Positions 1-9,918 are shown, numbered from the stretch's first letter. The stretch: 64,000 nucleotides of DNA from a bacterium 1XD42-76 (GCA_009917545.1 QZDW01000001.1:1-64000); one strand, 5' to 3'. The notes: a model not told the origin generated them from the letters alone. Numbers and translations: made by a program.

Positions 1-75
1 AGCCCGACCCGTCCGGCAGTCAGCCGGACAGGGAACGGCAAAATTTTTTACACTTCTTTTACTTCTTTATCTTAC

Positions 76-140
76 ATGAGCAAATGCGCCGGGATTACTT
101 CATTCATGGCAGTGTGCTTACCTGTGGGCGCATGAAGGTT
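76..140 (-). repeat. Dispersed ~65-bp repeat, copy A
   Basis: Read on the minus strand this begins AACCTTCATGCGCCCA, has a middle block CCATGAATGA and ends near GGCGCATTTG. The same three blocks recur in the same order and spacing (one-base indel) at 16740-16806 on the plus strand. The ends are partly complementary (ATGCGCC with GGCGCAT), so it can fold. The rest of 1-219 holds nothing else I can name. Its nature (small mobile repeat, RNA element) is unknown. Confidence 0.6.
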
Positions 141-219
141 CCTTTGAAAAAACGTCTGTCCGCGTTACTGCAGATATAGAAAGATGCAATAATAAAGGCC
201 TGGCAGACAGGATTCCGGC

Positions 220-249
220 TTGACAGGAACAGAATGTTTATACTAGAAT
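220..249 (+). promoter_or_regulatory. Sigma-A promoter for the flavin reductase gene
   Basis: TTGACA at 220-225 and TAGAAT at 244-249 are separated by 18 bases. They lie about 60 bases upstream of the flavin reductase-rubredoxin start. Confidence 0.55.
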
Positions 250-308
250 AAAATGGAAACAAAGAAAGCCGGAGAAAACATAGCCGGACGGTCAAAAAGA
301 AAAGGAGC

Positions 309-932
309 GTGGTTAGAATCAATAACAAAGCAATGTACCAGCTGACGTACGGACTATTTGTGCTGACTTCCCGTCTGGGAACAAAAGACAGCGGCTGTAT
401 CATCAATACAGCGGGACAGGTGACATCCTCCCCCAACCGTATCAGTATCACGGTAAACAAAGATAACTATACACATGATCTTGTGAAGGAGAGCGGAAAA
501 TTTAACATCTCTGTTCTGAGCGAACGGGCGGATTTTGAAATTTTTAAACATTTCGGGTTCCAGTCGGGAAGAACAGCAGATAAATTCAGCGGATATGAGG
601 CCTGCAGCCGCAGTGAAAATGGTATTTACTATATTACGAAAGGGACGAATGCTTATATCAGTGCATCAGTCTGGCAGACTCTTGATTTGGGGAGTCATAC
701 GATGTTTATCGCTGATGTCGGGGACATGGAACTTCTGGCTCCGGATGCGTCCGCTACCTATGGATATTATCAGTCCTCTATCAAACCTAGGCCGGAAAAG
801 AAAGCTTCCACGGGAAAAACAGCATGGCGCTGTACCGTATGCGGGTATGTATACGAAGGGGAAGAGCTCCCTGCAGACTTTATCTGTCCGATCTGCAAGC
901 ACCCGGCCTCTGATTTTGAGAAGATTGTGTAA
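309..932 (+). CDS. Flavin reductase-rubredoxin fusion (high-molecular-weight rubredoxin type)
   Basis: The N-terminal ~160 residues resemble the FMN-binding flavin reductase family (opening YGLFVLTS, then a T(S/A)SPNR-type region). The C-terminal ~45 residues are a rubredoxin with the two iron-binding pairs CTVCGY and CPICKHP. Related proteins in anaerobes pass electrons from NADH or ferredoxin partners to oxygen- or NO-detoxifying flavodiiron proteins; that role is inferred here. It is a single-gene unit with its own promoter and terminator. The start is uncertain: GTG at 309 sits only two bases after AAAGGAG, and the next in-frame ATG is at 333, which would remove residues that look conserved. 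Confidence 0.85.
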   Translation: MVRINNKAMYQLTYGLFVLTSRLGTKDSGCIINTAGQVTSSPNRISITVNKDNYTHDLVKESGKFNISVLSERADFEIFKHFGFQSGRTADKFSGYEACSRSENGIYYITKGTNAYISASVWQTLDLGSHTMFIADVGDMELLAPDASATYGYYQSSIKPRPEKKASTGKTAWRCTVCGYVYEGEELPADFICPICKHPASDFEKIV

Positions 933-942
933 CGATATGGAG

Positions 943-972
943 AAAAGACGGTTGTTTTCAGCCGTCTTTTTT
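943..972 (+). terminator. Intrinsic terminator after the flavin reductase gene
   Basis: AAAAGACGG (943-951) pairs with CCGTCTTTT (962-970) and the T-run continues to 972. It separates this gene from the Wadjet operon. Confidence 0.85.
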
Positions 973-991
973 CTATTATGGACAGAATCAG

Positions 992-1020
992 TTGTGTTCC
1001 CTTGAATAATTAGGTATAAT
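992..1020 (+). promoter_or_regulatory. Sigma-A promoter of the Wadjet operon
   Basis: TTGTGT (992-997), 17-base spacer, TATAAT (1015-1020), about 45 bases before jetA. The perfect -10 box suggests expression independent of the upstream gene. Confidence 0.65.
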
Positions 1021-1065
1021 ATTGGTAAATCGTGGAAGAATCAGTATGATTAAATGGAGAAAAAC

Positions 1066-2559
1066 ATGGCAGATACAGACTACAGGGCAGATTTTTCCCC
1101 TGTTACAGAGACTTCATACCTGACAGCGCAGAATGTACGTCAGTACCGCGCGATTATGCGCCTGTTCTACCGGGAATACGAAAAGATGCATTTCCAGCTG
1201 TATAAAGAAGATATTTTGGAACTGATGCAAAGACAGGAGGAATTTTCGGACTATACCATGCCGCAGCTGTTACAGGATCTGGAAGCTCTCACAGGCTGGA
1301 AGAACCTGACGACACTGCAGGATCCGCGCCGGGTTTACACGATTGCTGATTATAAGAACAAGCAGTATCGTTATACCATGTCAGAATACGCAGTGGAGAT
1401 TGAGCGCTTGACGATTCGTCTGGAAAACCTGTTTTTGGAGTCAGGAAACCTGTCAACCAATCTGTTTGTGCGCCTGGCAGAAAATCTTGACGCAGCAGAG
1501 CGGATGGCCGGGCAGAGCGGAAAGGAGATCAATGAGTGGTGGGGGAATTTACAGGAGGATTTCAAACGTCTGAATCAAAACTATCAGGATTACTTGCGTG
1601 AATTTTATTCCGGAAAGGCGGAGAAGTTATTAAAATCGGTGGAGTTTATCGTACATAAGGACCGGTTTATCGCTTATTTAAAGGATTTCGTGCAGGAGAT
1701 GCAGACACATTCCTACCGGATTGCTGGGATTATCCGCAGACGAGGCAGTCTGATTGAGACATCGCTTCTTGAGAAGGTGGTACAGAGCGAGCTTGAGATT
1801 CCCCACGCATTGTCTGAACGGGAAGATACCCGCGAGGACAGTATTCGTGAGAAGGTGTATGGGAAATGGAAGTCCTTAAAGGGCTGGTTCCTTTCCGACG
1901 AGGGACAGGAATGTGAGAGCAGCAAGGTATTGGCGATCACGAATGACATTATACGCAGCATTATTCAGAACGCGTCCCTGATCGTACAGCTTCAGAGCTG
2001 GGGAGTCAGCCGTAAGGAGGACTACCGGAATATGGTAAAGCTGTTTTTGGACTGTGCCGACATGGAGGATGCACACAGGCTGTCGGCCCATCTGTTCGGA
2101 ATCCAGCAGATTGAGCATTTTCAGATTCGCGGGGAACGTGAGACCGACAGCGTGAATCAGAGCGCCTATGAGGAACCGGCCTCTGCCGTTCTTCTAAAGC
2201 CGCATACACGTTCCTATAAGGAACGCAAAGACAGGACAGGCTTTTCCGATAAATCACTGGAAAAGCTGTCCCAGAGGATGCAGTATCTGAGACGGGTCGA
2301 AAAGGAGCGCACACAGATGCTGCGCTATATTAAGGACGGGAAACTGGAAATCGCCGACATTGAAGAAACCGTGCCGGAGTCTGTCCGTATTACTCTGCTT
2401 CAGTGGATTTCCCAGGCGAATATGAGTGCCTCAAAGAAAGGGCGTACAGAGTATGGACAGGTATTTACCTTGAAAAAGAAAACCGGGAGCTGTGTCTTAA
2501 AATGTGAGGACGGGGCCCTCAGACTTCCCAACTATGTATTGGAGTTTACAGATGAATGA
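1066..2559 (+). CDS. jetA: Wadjet type II JetA (TIGR02677/DUF2397-like)
   Basis: First gene of a four-gene overlapping operon matching the TIGR02677-TIGR02678-TIGR02680-TIGR02679 cluster later named type II Wadjet. JetA is the kleisin-like subunit expected to bridge the SMC heads of JetC. The ~497-residue protein is mostly helical and charged, has no catalytic motif, and opens with a region rich in Arg/Tyr (QYRAIMRLFYREYEK). I chose ATG 1066 because GGAG at 1056-1059 is well placed; ATG 1054 is an in-frame alternative four codons longer. Family assignment rests on size, position and recognition of the neighbours rather than on a strong motif in this protein. Confidence 0.85.
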   Translation: MADTDYRADFSPVTETSYLTAQNVRQYRAIMRLFYREYEKMHFQLYKEDILELMQRQEEFSDYTMPQLLQDLEALTGWKNLTTLQDPRRVYTIADYKNKQYRYTMSEYAVEIERLTIRLENLFLESGNLSTNLFVRLAENLDAAERMAGQSGKEINEWWGNLQEDFKRLNQNYQDYLREFYSGKAEKLLKSVEFIVHKDRFIAYLKDFVQEMQTHSYRIAGIIRRRGSLIETSLLEKVVQSELEIPHALSEREDTREDSIREKVYGKWKSLKGWFLSDEGQECESSKVLAITNDIIRSIIQNASLIVQLQSWGVSRKEDYRNMVKLFLDCADMEDAHRLSAHLFGIQQIEHFQIRGERETDSVNQSAYEEPASAVLLKPHTRSYKERKDRTGFSDKSLEKLSQRMQYLRRVEKERTQMLRYIKDGKLEIADIEETVPESVRITLLQWISQANMSASKKGRTEYGQVFTLKKKTGSCVLKCEDGALRLPNYVLEFTDE

Positions 2560-3694
2560 AATCGTGACACTGCTTGAACATTACTGGATCAGCCGGGATA
2601 AGGACAGGGAGCTGTACAATAAAGTGAAGAGGGAGATTCCGAAGTTCCAGAAGTTTGCCAGGGAACAGCTGGGATGGAAGCTCCTGAATCATGAGCGTTT
2701 TTTGAAGCTTGAGAAGATACCGGCTCATGCGCAGAGCTTCATGGGCATTCAGGAATTTCAGGAGGTTCGGGATTATGTAATCCTGTGTGTGATTCTTATG
2801 TATTTGGAGGATAAGGAGGAACAGGAACAGTTTTTGCTCTCCGAACTGATTGATTATGCAGGCGTACAGCTTGGGAAATGGATGGAGGTAGACTGGAACT
2901 CCTTTTCCCAGAGAAAGTCGATGGTGCGCGTGTTACAGTATGTGGAACGTATGGGAATGCTCCGGGTCTACGACGGCAGCAGCCAGCTTTTAAGCCAGGA
3001 GATCGGGCAGGAAGTTTTATATGAAAACACCGGCCTGTCCCGGTATTTTGCCACCAGCTTTCCCTTTGACATCAGGGAATGTACCTGCTGGCAGGATTTT
3101 GAAAAGGAACGCCTGGAGGAGTTTGAGACAGACAGGGGACATTTCCGGATCCATCGTGTCTATCGTTCCCTGGCCGCCTGTCCGGCGATGTACTGGGATA
3201 CCAGTGAGGATGCAGATTCCCTGTATCTTAAGAATCAAAGGCAGTCGATATCAAAATATATGCAGGAAGCGTTCGGAGGACGTCTGGATATCCATAAAAA
3301 TGCCGCCTTCTGGGTGTTGGAAGAAGGAGATTTCTACGGGAAAATCCATCCCAGGGAGGCGCAGATTTCAGAAACCGTTCTGCTTCTTAGCGGGATGATA
3401 CGACAGCAGGTGGAGGATAAAGTCTGGGCTTTACAGACCGATGATACGATACGCGTATCACAGGAGGAATTTGCCGCACTTGTGAGAAAATGTCAGAAGG
3501 AATGGCGGGAAGCGTGGAGTAAGGAGTACCGCGAGATGGAGGAAGGCCGGCTTTTGGCAGCGGTAAGGAGATATATGTATGACTGGATGATGCTTTCGGA
3601 GGAGGACGGGCAGGTGATTCTGTACCCGGCCGTGGCAAGGCTTAGCGGCTTCTATCCAACCGACTATCAGAATACAGGAGAGAAGAACATATGA
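2552..3694 (+). CDS. jetB: Wadjet type II JetB (TIGR02678/DUF2398-like)
   Basis: Protein of about 380 residues overlapping the jetA stop by 8 bases (ATGAATGA); the GGAG at 2541-2544 supports ATG 2552 over an upstream in-frame ATG at 2504. In the Wadjet family JetB is the winged-helix (KITE-like) partner that binds JetA and completes the SMC complex. The sequence has a central predicted winged-helix segment (around LLSELIDYAG to YVERMGMLRVYDGSS) and a long helical C-terminal half. No enzymatic motif is visible. The overlap arrangement implies translational coupling and fixed stoichiometry with JetA and JetC. Confidence 0.87.
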   Translation: MNEIVTLLEHYWISRDKDRELYNKVKREIPKFQKFAREQLGWKLLNHERFLKLEKIPAHAQSFMGIQEFQEVRDYVILCVILMYLEDKEEQEQFLLSELIDYAGVQLGKWMEVDWNSFSQRKSMVRVLQYVERMGMLRVYDGSSQLLSQEIGQEVLYENTGLSRYFATSFPFDIRECTCWQDFEKERLEEFETDRGHFRIHRVYRSLAACPAMYWDTSEDADSLYLKNQRQSISKYMQEAFGGRLDIHKNAAFWVLEEGDFYGKIHPREAQISETVLLLSGMIRQQVEDKVWALQTDDTIRVSQEEFAALVRKCQKEWREAWSKEYREMEEGRLLAAVRRYMYDWMMLSEEDGQVILYPAVARLSGFYPTDYQNTGEKNI

Positions 3695-6600
3695 GCAGCC
3701 GATGGAAAATGAATCGGATCGGGTTTGTCAATTTCTGGCTATATGATGAGGAGATTTTTACATTCGAGGACGGAAAGCTTTTGCTCCGTGGACAAAACGG
3801 CTCCGGAAAATCAATTACAACCCAGAGCTTTATCCCGTTTATTCTGGACGGCGACCGTACGCCGAGCCGTCTGGATCCCTTTGGCTCCAGCGACCGCAGG
3901 ATGGAATATTATTTCCTGGGGGATTCGGAGCGTGAGGAAGCCACAGGGTATCTGTTTCTGGAATTCAAAAAGGAAGAAAGCGGGCAGTACCGGACGATCG
4001 GCATCGGACAGAGGGCTAAGCAGGGAGCCCCTATGACGTTCTGGGGGTTCGTCCTGACGGACGGGAGACGGATTGGCTATGATGTCAATCTCTATAAAGA
4101 GGTGGGGAGCTCCAAATTTCCTTATTCCAAGCAGGATTTGAAGAAGATTCTTGGACCGGAAGTGCCTTTTACAGATGCCCCCGGAGAGTATAAGGCGATG
4201 GTAAACAGGTATATCTTCGGCTTCCGCAGGATGGAGCAGTATGAGCAGTTTATCCGCCTTTTGATTCAGGTACGTGCACCGAAGCTCTCCAAGGAGTTTA
4301 AACCGCTAAAAGTGTACGGAATTTTAAATGAATCCCTGCAGACGCTGACAGACGAGGAGCTCCGGGCGATGGTGGATGCGATGGAACAGATGGATGCGAT
4401 CCAGAACAGCCTCGAACATCAGAAAGCAGCCTATAAGGATGCACAGGTAATTCAGAAGGAATACATACGTTACAACCAGTTCATGCTGGGGCGGAAGGCC
4501 AGAGCCTATCTGGATTCGAATGAGCGGGCGGAAAACTTAAAGGGGGAACTGGATGCCCTTGAGAAAGACGCTCTCAGCTTTGAGAACGAGGAGAAGGAGA
4601 AACGGGAGGTGTTTGAGCAGGCATCCCAGAGGAAACTTATGGTGGACGCCGAACTTGACAGCTTAGAAGAAACCGATCTGACCACCGCGACAAGGCGGCT
4701 TCAGGAAAAGAAGGACGAGGAAAAAAAGCTTCAGAAAGAAAAAACGTACTGGGAGAGGAAAGCAGAGGAAAGCAGGGAGCATTTGGCAGAAACGGACCGC
4801 AGGAGAAGGGAGCATGAGAGCGCGGCGGAGTACTGCCGCAGCGAGGCCGCAGGATACAGAGAAGCGCTTTGTGAGCAGCAGGAGATCTTACAGTTTACCC
4901 TGCATGGACGTGTGGAACAGAAGATAAAACAGGAAGAGGCTACAGGGTTTGATGAAATTTCCAGAGAAATCAGGGAATGGAAGCAGAAGCTGACACAGGG
5001 AGTCAGTGTCTTAAAGGAACAGCAGGAGCTGGAACGCCAGTATGATATGGCGGCAGCGGAGAGCGCCTGCTGTCTGGCGCAGACGGTAAGACGTGAGGCG
5101 GAGCTGGAAACACTTTCCGAGTGCGAGGAGCAGGCCAGGGACGCCTGGATTGAGGCATGCTATGCGCTGCCTTCAAGGAATCAGGAGCTTCTTCCGGAAC
5201 GGACGCTTTTAGAGGAAATCGAGACAGCAGTTCTGGCTTATCAGAGTATCGGAGATGAGTCGGCCATCCGCAGGAAATGGGATCAGTGCGCCTCAGACAG
5301 ACGAAAGGAACTTCAAAGATTACAGAATGAGAAACAACAGGAGCAGAAACAGCTTTTTACCGGAAAACGGGAGAAACAGGAGGAATTAAAGGCCCTGAGA
5401 ATGCAAAAGGACTGGGAGCCAAAGCGTTCAGAGGAGCGGATCCGATCCCGAGAACAGCTCACCAAAGCCGGGATTTCCTGGACGCCTTTTTATCAGGCAG
5501 TGGAATTCGCCCCTGATCTTTCTGAGAATGGGAGAAACCTTCTGGAAGGACAGCTTAAGGAGGCGGGAGTGCTCGATGCGCTAATCGTGGCGCACCGCGA
5601 CTGGAAGCGGGTGCAGACCGAATTTCCGGAGTATGCAGATCTCATGCTTTGTACGACAGAAGCAGAGAATGGCAGACCGTTTGAAAAGCTGCTTCCCAGC
5701 GCCGACCTTTCACCTGAACTCAAAGAGGAGACCGGGGCTGTTTTGAGGGCAATCTCCAGCGACGGGACCGGGCTGGTTCTGTATGAGAACGGATTCTTTA
5801 AAAATGGCATCTTAGAGGGGCGCAGCCTCGGGAAAGAGGACGCGTCTCTCATAGGATTCATGACGAGAAAACGAAGGCTGGAGAGCCAGATTACTGTGCT
5901 ATTGAGAGAGATTGAGCTCCTGGGGGAACAGGAAGGGAAGGTGCAGGAAGAGATTTCCATCCTTTCAGGCCGTATGGAAACGCTGGAGCGGGAGCTGGCA
6001 TGTATTCCTGACGGAGAAGAATTAAACGGCGTTCTGGACAGGAAACGGAATTGTCAGTGGCATCTGGAAAGGGAAAACGAAGCTCTGGAAAAGGCCAGAC
6101 AGATAGAGGACTCCCTGAGAGGTAAGAAGGAACAATGTCTCCAAAAGGTGATTCGCATGGGAAAAGAGCTTCCTTATGCCAGAACGCTCGAGGCGTATCA
6201 GGAGGCAGAGGAGGCGGCCGGGGAATATCTGGATCTCTGGACGGATGTGTGCTCCAGACTACACAGCTTAAACCATGAAAAGGAGCTCATAGAGAGTGAG
6301 CGGGAGAAGTGCGAACAGTATGAGGAGAACCAGGATACAGCAATCGGAGAGGTCCAAAAGAACAAAAAGGCTCTGGAGATTTGTATCGCTACGATCTGTC
6401 GGACGGAGGAATTCCTGAACCGTCCGGAAAACAGGGAGCTTGCGAAGCGGCTTACTGACCTGCGGACGGAAAAAGCCGGACTGGAGGAGAGGCTCCAAGA
6501 GGTTCGGGAACGCCTGGCCGTGATTGGAACCCGGAAGGAACAGACAGCAGAGAAGATAGAAAAGAAAAAAGCGGATCTGGCCCTGGAAATCATCCAGGAG

Positions 6601-7734
6601 ACGAACCTGCGCGGTTATTTTGAGGAAGAGCTGGGACTGGGGCTCGTCGTTGAGCGGGGGACAAAGACTCTGAAGGAATGTGCCGGGGAGGCGTGGGGGT
6701 GTCTGAGAGAAGGCGACAGGAACCGGGAGGCAGGCGCTCTGGTGGATTCGCTCTATCAGGTCTATCACAAATACAGCGGCAATCTTCTGGGCTACGGTAC
6801 TTCGATGGAGGACTGCTTTGCAGACGGGGCTTCGGACGGACTGGCATTGCGCAAAAGGCAGCAGCTTTTTTCAATCTGGAATGGGCAGAAGGTGTATTTT
6901 CCCCAGTTCTGCCAGCTTCTTAAAAATTCCATCGAGGTAACAGAGCTTTTGATTCTGGAAAAAGACAGAGAGATCTTTGTGGATATCTTATCACGTACTC
7001 TGAGCCAGCAGCTGACGGAGAGGATTGAGGAAAGCCGGCAATGGATCCATACGATGTCAGTGTTGATGAAGCAGATGGATACCTCGATGGGCCTGAGCTT
7101 TTCCCTGGAATGGAAGGCAAGAACGGCGCAGAATGAGCAGGAAATTGATACGCTGGAGCTGGAAAAGCTTTTGCGCAGAGATCAGAGCCTTCTGACCTCC
7201 GAGGACATAGAGCGGGTAGCCAGGCATTTTCGGAGTAAGATTCAGAAGGAGAAACAGCGGTTAGCGGAGGAAGGAGGCTCGGTCAATTACATTGACATGG
7301 TGCGTGACGCCCTTGACTACCGCAAGTGGTTCGAGTTCCAGATGTTTTATTACCGCAATCAGGAAGGACGGAAGCCTTTGACAAATGCTGCTTTCAACAA
7401 ATTCAGCGGCGGCGAAAAGGCGATGGCGATCTATGTGCCATTATTTGCCGCGGTGAATGCACAGTATCAGAAATCGTCAAAAACAGATTTTCCGAGAATG
7501 ATGGCGCTTGACGAGGCGTTTGCCGGAGTGGATGATAAAAATATCAGCAGTATGTTCCAGCTTGTGGAAACGCTGGATTTTGATTACATTATGAATTCTC
7601 AGGCGATCTGGGGCTGTTATGAGACAGTTCCTGCACTCAGGATATCGGAGCTGTACCGCCCGGCTGATGCAAAGACTGTAACGGTAATTCACTATACATG
7701 GAACGGACATGAGAGAGTGCTGGATGAACAATAA
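3691..7734 (+). CDS. jetC: Wadjet type II JetC, SMC-like ATPase (TIGR02680)
   Basis: A 1347-residue SMC/MukB-like motor that in Wadjet extrudes DNA loops and delivers closed circular plasmids to the JetD nuclease. The ATPase is intact: Walker A GQNGSGKS at residues 34-41, ABC signature FSGGEK at 1238-1243, and Walker B ending in ALDEAF with D1274-E1275. Between these lies about 1000 residues of Glu/Lys/Arg-rich heptad sequence consistent with long antiparallel coiled coils and a central hinge. The segment after Walker A (DGDRTPSRLDPFGSSDRR) is typical of TIGR02680. The gene overlaps jetB by an ATGA and jetD by 11 bases. No frameshift or internal stop is present, so the motor should be functional. 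Confidence 0.96.
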   Translation: MSSRWKMNRIGFVNFWLYDEEIFTFEDGKLLLRGQNGSGKSITTQSFIPFILDGDRTPSRLDPFGSSDRRMEYYFLGDSEREEATGYLFLEFKKEESGQYRTIGIGQRAKQGAPMTFWGFVLTDGRRIGYDVNLYKEVGSSKFPYSKQDLKKILGPEVPFTDAPGEYKAMVNRYIFGFRRMEQYEQFIRLLIQVRAPKLSKEFKPLKVYGILNESLQTLTDEELRAMVDAMEQMDAIQNSLEHQKAAYKDAQVIQKEYIRYNQFMLGRKARAYLDSNERAENLKGELDALEKDALSFENEEKEKREVFEQASQRKLMVDAELDSLEETDLTTATRRLQEKKDEEKKLQKEKTYWERKAEESREHLAETDRRRREHESAAEYCRSEAAGYREALCEQQEILQFTLHGRVEQKIKQEEATGFDEISREIREWKQKLTQGVSVLKEQQELERQYDMAAAESACCLAQTVRREAELETLSECEEQARDAWIEACYALPSRNQELLPERTLLEEIETAVLAYQSIGDESAIRRKWDQCASDRRKELQRLQNEKQQEQKQLFTGKREKQEELKALRMQKDWEPKRSEERIRSREQLTKAGISWTPFYQAVEFAPDLSENGRNLLEGQLKEAGVLDALIVAHRDWKRVQTEFPEYADLMLCTTEAENGRPFEKLLPSADLSPELKEETGAVLRAISSDGTGLVLYENGFFKNGILEGRSLGKEDASLIGFMTRKRRLESQITVLLREIELLGEQEGKVQEEISILSGRMETLERELACIPDGEELNGVLDRKRNCQWHLERENEALEKARQIEDSLRGKKEQCLQKVIRMGKELPYARTLEAYQEAEEAAGEYLDLWTDVCSRLHSLNHEKELIESEREKCEQYEENQDTAIGEVQKNKKALEICIATICRTEEFLNRPENRELAKRLTDLRTEKAGLEERLQEVRERLAVIGTRKEQTAEKIEKKKADLALEIIQETNLRGYFEEELGLGLVVERGTKTLKECAGEAWGCLREGDRNREAGALVDSLYQVYHKYSGNLLGYGTSMEDCFADGASDGLALRKRQQLFSIWNGQKVYFPQFCQLLKNSIEVTELLILEKDREIFVDILSRTLSQQLTERIEESRQWIHTMSVLMKQMDTSMGLSFSLEWKARTAQNEQEIDTLELEKLLRRDQSLLTSEDIERVARHFRSKIQKEKQRLAEEGGSVNYIDMVRDALDYRKWFEFQMFYYRNQEGRKPLTNAAFNKFSGGEKAMAIYVPLFAAVNAQYQKSSKTDFPRMMALDEAFAGVDDKNISSMFQLVETLDFDYIMNSQAIWGCYETVPALRISELYRPADAKTVTVIHYTWNGHERVLDEQ

Positions 7735-9106
7735 AGAAGAATGTGCGGCGTATTTTAAGAGCCGGCCGGAGTATGAACGTATTTTTACCGCGATGCGGAA
7801 AAAATGGGAAAGCCTGGGCCGGACAGCGGGAAAGGTGGTTCTGGATTCCGCTTCGCTAAAGGAGAAGAAAGCCCTGGAACGATTTCTGGGGATTTCCCCG
7901 CCGGAGGGCCAAATCGTCTTTTCCCTGCCGGAATTTGAACAGGCGGTCAGTGAGACCCGCTATGGTGCAATTCCTTTAAAGGAGCTTTTGGAGGCATATT
8001 TCGGGGAACCGCTTACTGGCAGTCAGGAAAAAAGGCAGGCTGCAAAAAGCAGGGAACAGGCATTCTGGGATACCCTGTCAGAAGAGGCAAAAAAGTCCGG
8101 GACAGGGAAAGGAGGAGCGGCAGAGACTGAATCAGAGGGAACAGAAGCGTCCGCCTGGATACAGGAAATGCGGGATACAAAACGCTGCGGCTATGCTGCA
8201 GTGATGAAGGAATACCGCAAATCCGAGGAATCAGCGTGCAGGATGGTGCTTTCAGCATGCCGCTGTCTTGCACTGTGCAGACAGGAGTCGGGAAGGGGAT
8301 ACGGGCTATATCCACCCGGAATCCGTCTGGCTGTTCTGGCGGCAAAGGTGACAGGAAACCCGCATGCGCTGGACCGCCAAAATACAGCTGGCACTCTTTT
8401 ATCCTATGCCTTATGCCGCCGCGATAACAGTGATTTTCCACTGAATGCCAGAGCGTGGAAAGAATTGTACGAGAAAAACGGCATTGTGATCGACGAACTT
8501 TCAAGTACCGTGGCTGCCTACGGGATCCATCTGCTGACCGATACGGGGCTGCACCCGGCTTATGAGGGATACTGGCAGAGGAGGGAACCCTGCGTGATTT
8601 CCCTGGCCAACCTGAATCAAGTCCGTGCTGCCAGCGGGGGGACGAAAGAGATCTATATCGTGGAAAATGAGATGGTATTCAGTGAGCTTTGCGGGCAGCT
8701 CTTCGAGTATCCGGCAGCGCTTTTATGTACTTCCGGACAGCCAAGGACTGCTGCCTACAAACTCCTTAAGCTCCTTTCCGAGTCAGGCCATTCCTTTTAT
8801 TATTCCGGAGATCTGGATCCGGAGGGACTTGATATCGCAGAACGCATCTGGCGCTGCTTTCCCGAGCGCGTCTGTATTTGGCGGATGAGTGAAACCGATT
8901 ATGGGAAGGCTATGTCAGAAGAAACGATATCCGAACGGCGTCTTGGAATCCTTCACAATATCACCCATCCGGAACTTAAGAAAACAGCCGGACAGATTGT
9001 CCGGTATAAGAAAGCAGGGTATCAGGAGCTTTTGCTGGAAGAGATGGCAGAAGACATGAAAAAGGGGGCAGTGATTTATGAAAAAGGCAATGATACTGGT
9101 GATTGA
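7724..9106 (+). CDS. jetD: Wadjet type II JetD, Toprim-like nuclease subunit (TIGR02679/DUF2399)
   Basis: About 460 residues. JetD is the topoisomerase VI/Spo11-like subunit that cuts plasmid DNA trapped by JetABC. The C-terminal Toprim fold shows the expected acidic residues: E314 in VENEMVF and D363/D365 in SGDLDPEG (numbering from ATG 7724). The N-terminal half carries a DUF3323-like region (SLKEKKALERFLG). An upstream in-frame ATG at 7709 is possible; both starts overlap jetC. The 3' end overlaps the start of the broken phosphonoacetate-hydrolase-like gene at 9078 by 29 bases, but the Toprim core is complete, so I see no sign that JetD is truncated. Confidence 0.93.
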   Translation: MNNKEECAAYFKSRPEYERIFTAMRKKWESLGRTAGKVVLDSASLKEKKALERFLGISPPEGQIVFSLPEFEQAVSETRYGAIPLKELLEAYFGEPLTGSQEKRQAAKSREQAFWDTLSEEAKKSGTGKGGAAETESEGTEASAWIQEMRDTKRCGYAAVMKEYRKSEESACRMVLSACRCLALCRQESGRGYGLYPPGIRLAVLAAKVTGNPHALDRQNTAGTLLSYALCRRDNSDFPLNARAWKELYEKNGIVIDELSSTVAAYGIHLLTDTGLHPAYEGYWQRREPCVISLANLNQVRAASGGTKEIYIVENEMVFSELCGQLFEYPAALLCTSGQPRTAAYKLLKLLSESGHSFYYSGDLDPEGLDIAERIWRCFPERVCIWRMSETDYGKAMSEETISERRLGILHNITHPELKKTAGQIVRYKKAGYQELLLEEMAEDMKKGAVIYEKGNDTGD

Positions 9107-9918
9107 CGGCTGTAAGCCGGATTATTTAACAGAAGAGACTGCGCCAAACATATTCCGGATCGCGAAAGAGAGAGGATTTGCCAAAACAGTGCAGTGTGCA
9201 ATGCCTTCCGTAACGAATGTGAACCACGCCTGTATTCTGTCTGGAAAATGGCCGCAGGATACGAGAATCACCGGCAATTATTTCTACGACCCTGTCACAA
9301 AGAATGAGGGCTTTATCGAGGAACGCGGATATATGAAGGCCAAAACGATTTTGTAGCAGTATCAGGAACGAGGCGGAACTACGGCTCTTTTCACCGTAAA
9401 AGGCAAGGTACTGGGCGTATATGGAGACGGTGTTACAATCGGAATCAGCGCACAGTCTCCGGACGAAGTGCTGCTGAGACAGTATGGTCTGGAACCGCCG
9501 CCTGCCATTGACAGCATAGAAGCCAGTGAATGGATTATCCGGGCCGCTTACTGCTGTATCAAAAAGGACAGCCCGGATCTGTTATATTGTACAACCAATG
9601 ACTATATTTTCCACCATTTTGCGCCGGGAACAAAGGAAGCAGCCGCACAAATCAGAGCTCTCGATTCTTACATTGAAAAGATAGCAGCACTGGAACCGCA
9701 GAGGCAGATTTACATTACGGCAGATCATGGCATGAACCAGAAAACAAGAATTGTTAATTTTCAGATAGTTGCGGACCATGCGGGATTCTGCCGCCTTTAA
9801 AGGACAGGTATATTGAAAATCACATTTACCAGGAAGGCGGTATGCTTTATGTATTCCTGAACGAAAAAGCTCAGGCGGATGACTTCTCGCAGCCTGGGGG
9901 ACAGGGATACGGAGAATT
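9078..9918 (+). pseudogene. Broken phosphonoacetate hydrolase-like / type I phosphodiesterase gene
   Basis: The reading frame opens with LVIDGCKPDYL (metal-binding Asp) and MPSVTNVNHACILSG (Thr nucleophile region), followed by GNYFYD, and later YIFHHFAPGTKEA and TADHGM, the order expected of PhnA-type alkaline-phosphatase-superfamily hydrolases. A TAG at 9354-9356 interrupts the frame after about 92 codons, and the same frame resumes at once with plausible family sequence. Near 9785 the coding sense moves to another frame (LPPLKDRYIENHIYQEGG), where it ends early around 9918. One nonsense codon plus one frameshift plus a missing 3' end make this a pseudogene. Its start overlaps the end of jetD. 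Confidence 0.8.

Noticed and set aside
9354-9356. In-frame TAG as possible pyrrolysine or programmed readthrough in the PhnA-like gene
   Set aside because: A second lesion (frameshift near 9785) and loss of the 3' end show ordinary decay, and nothing else suggests pyrrolysine use.
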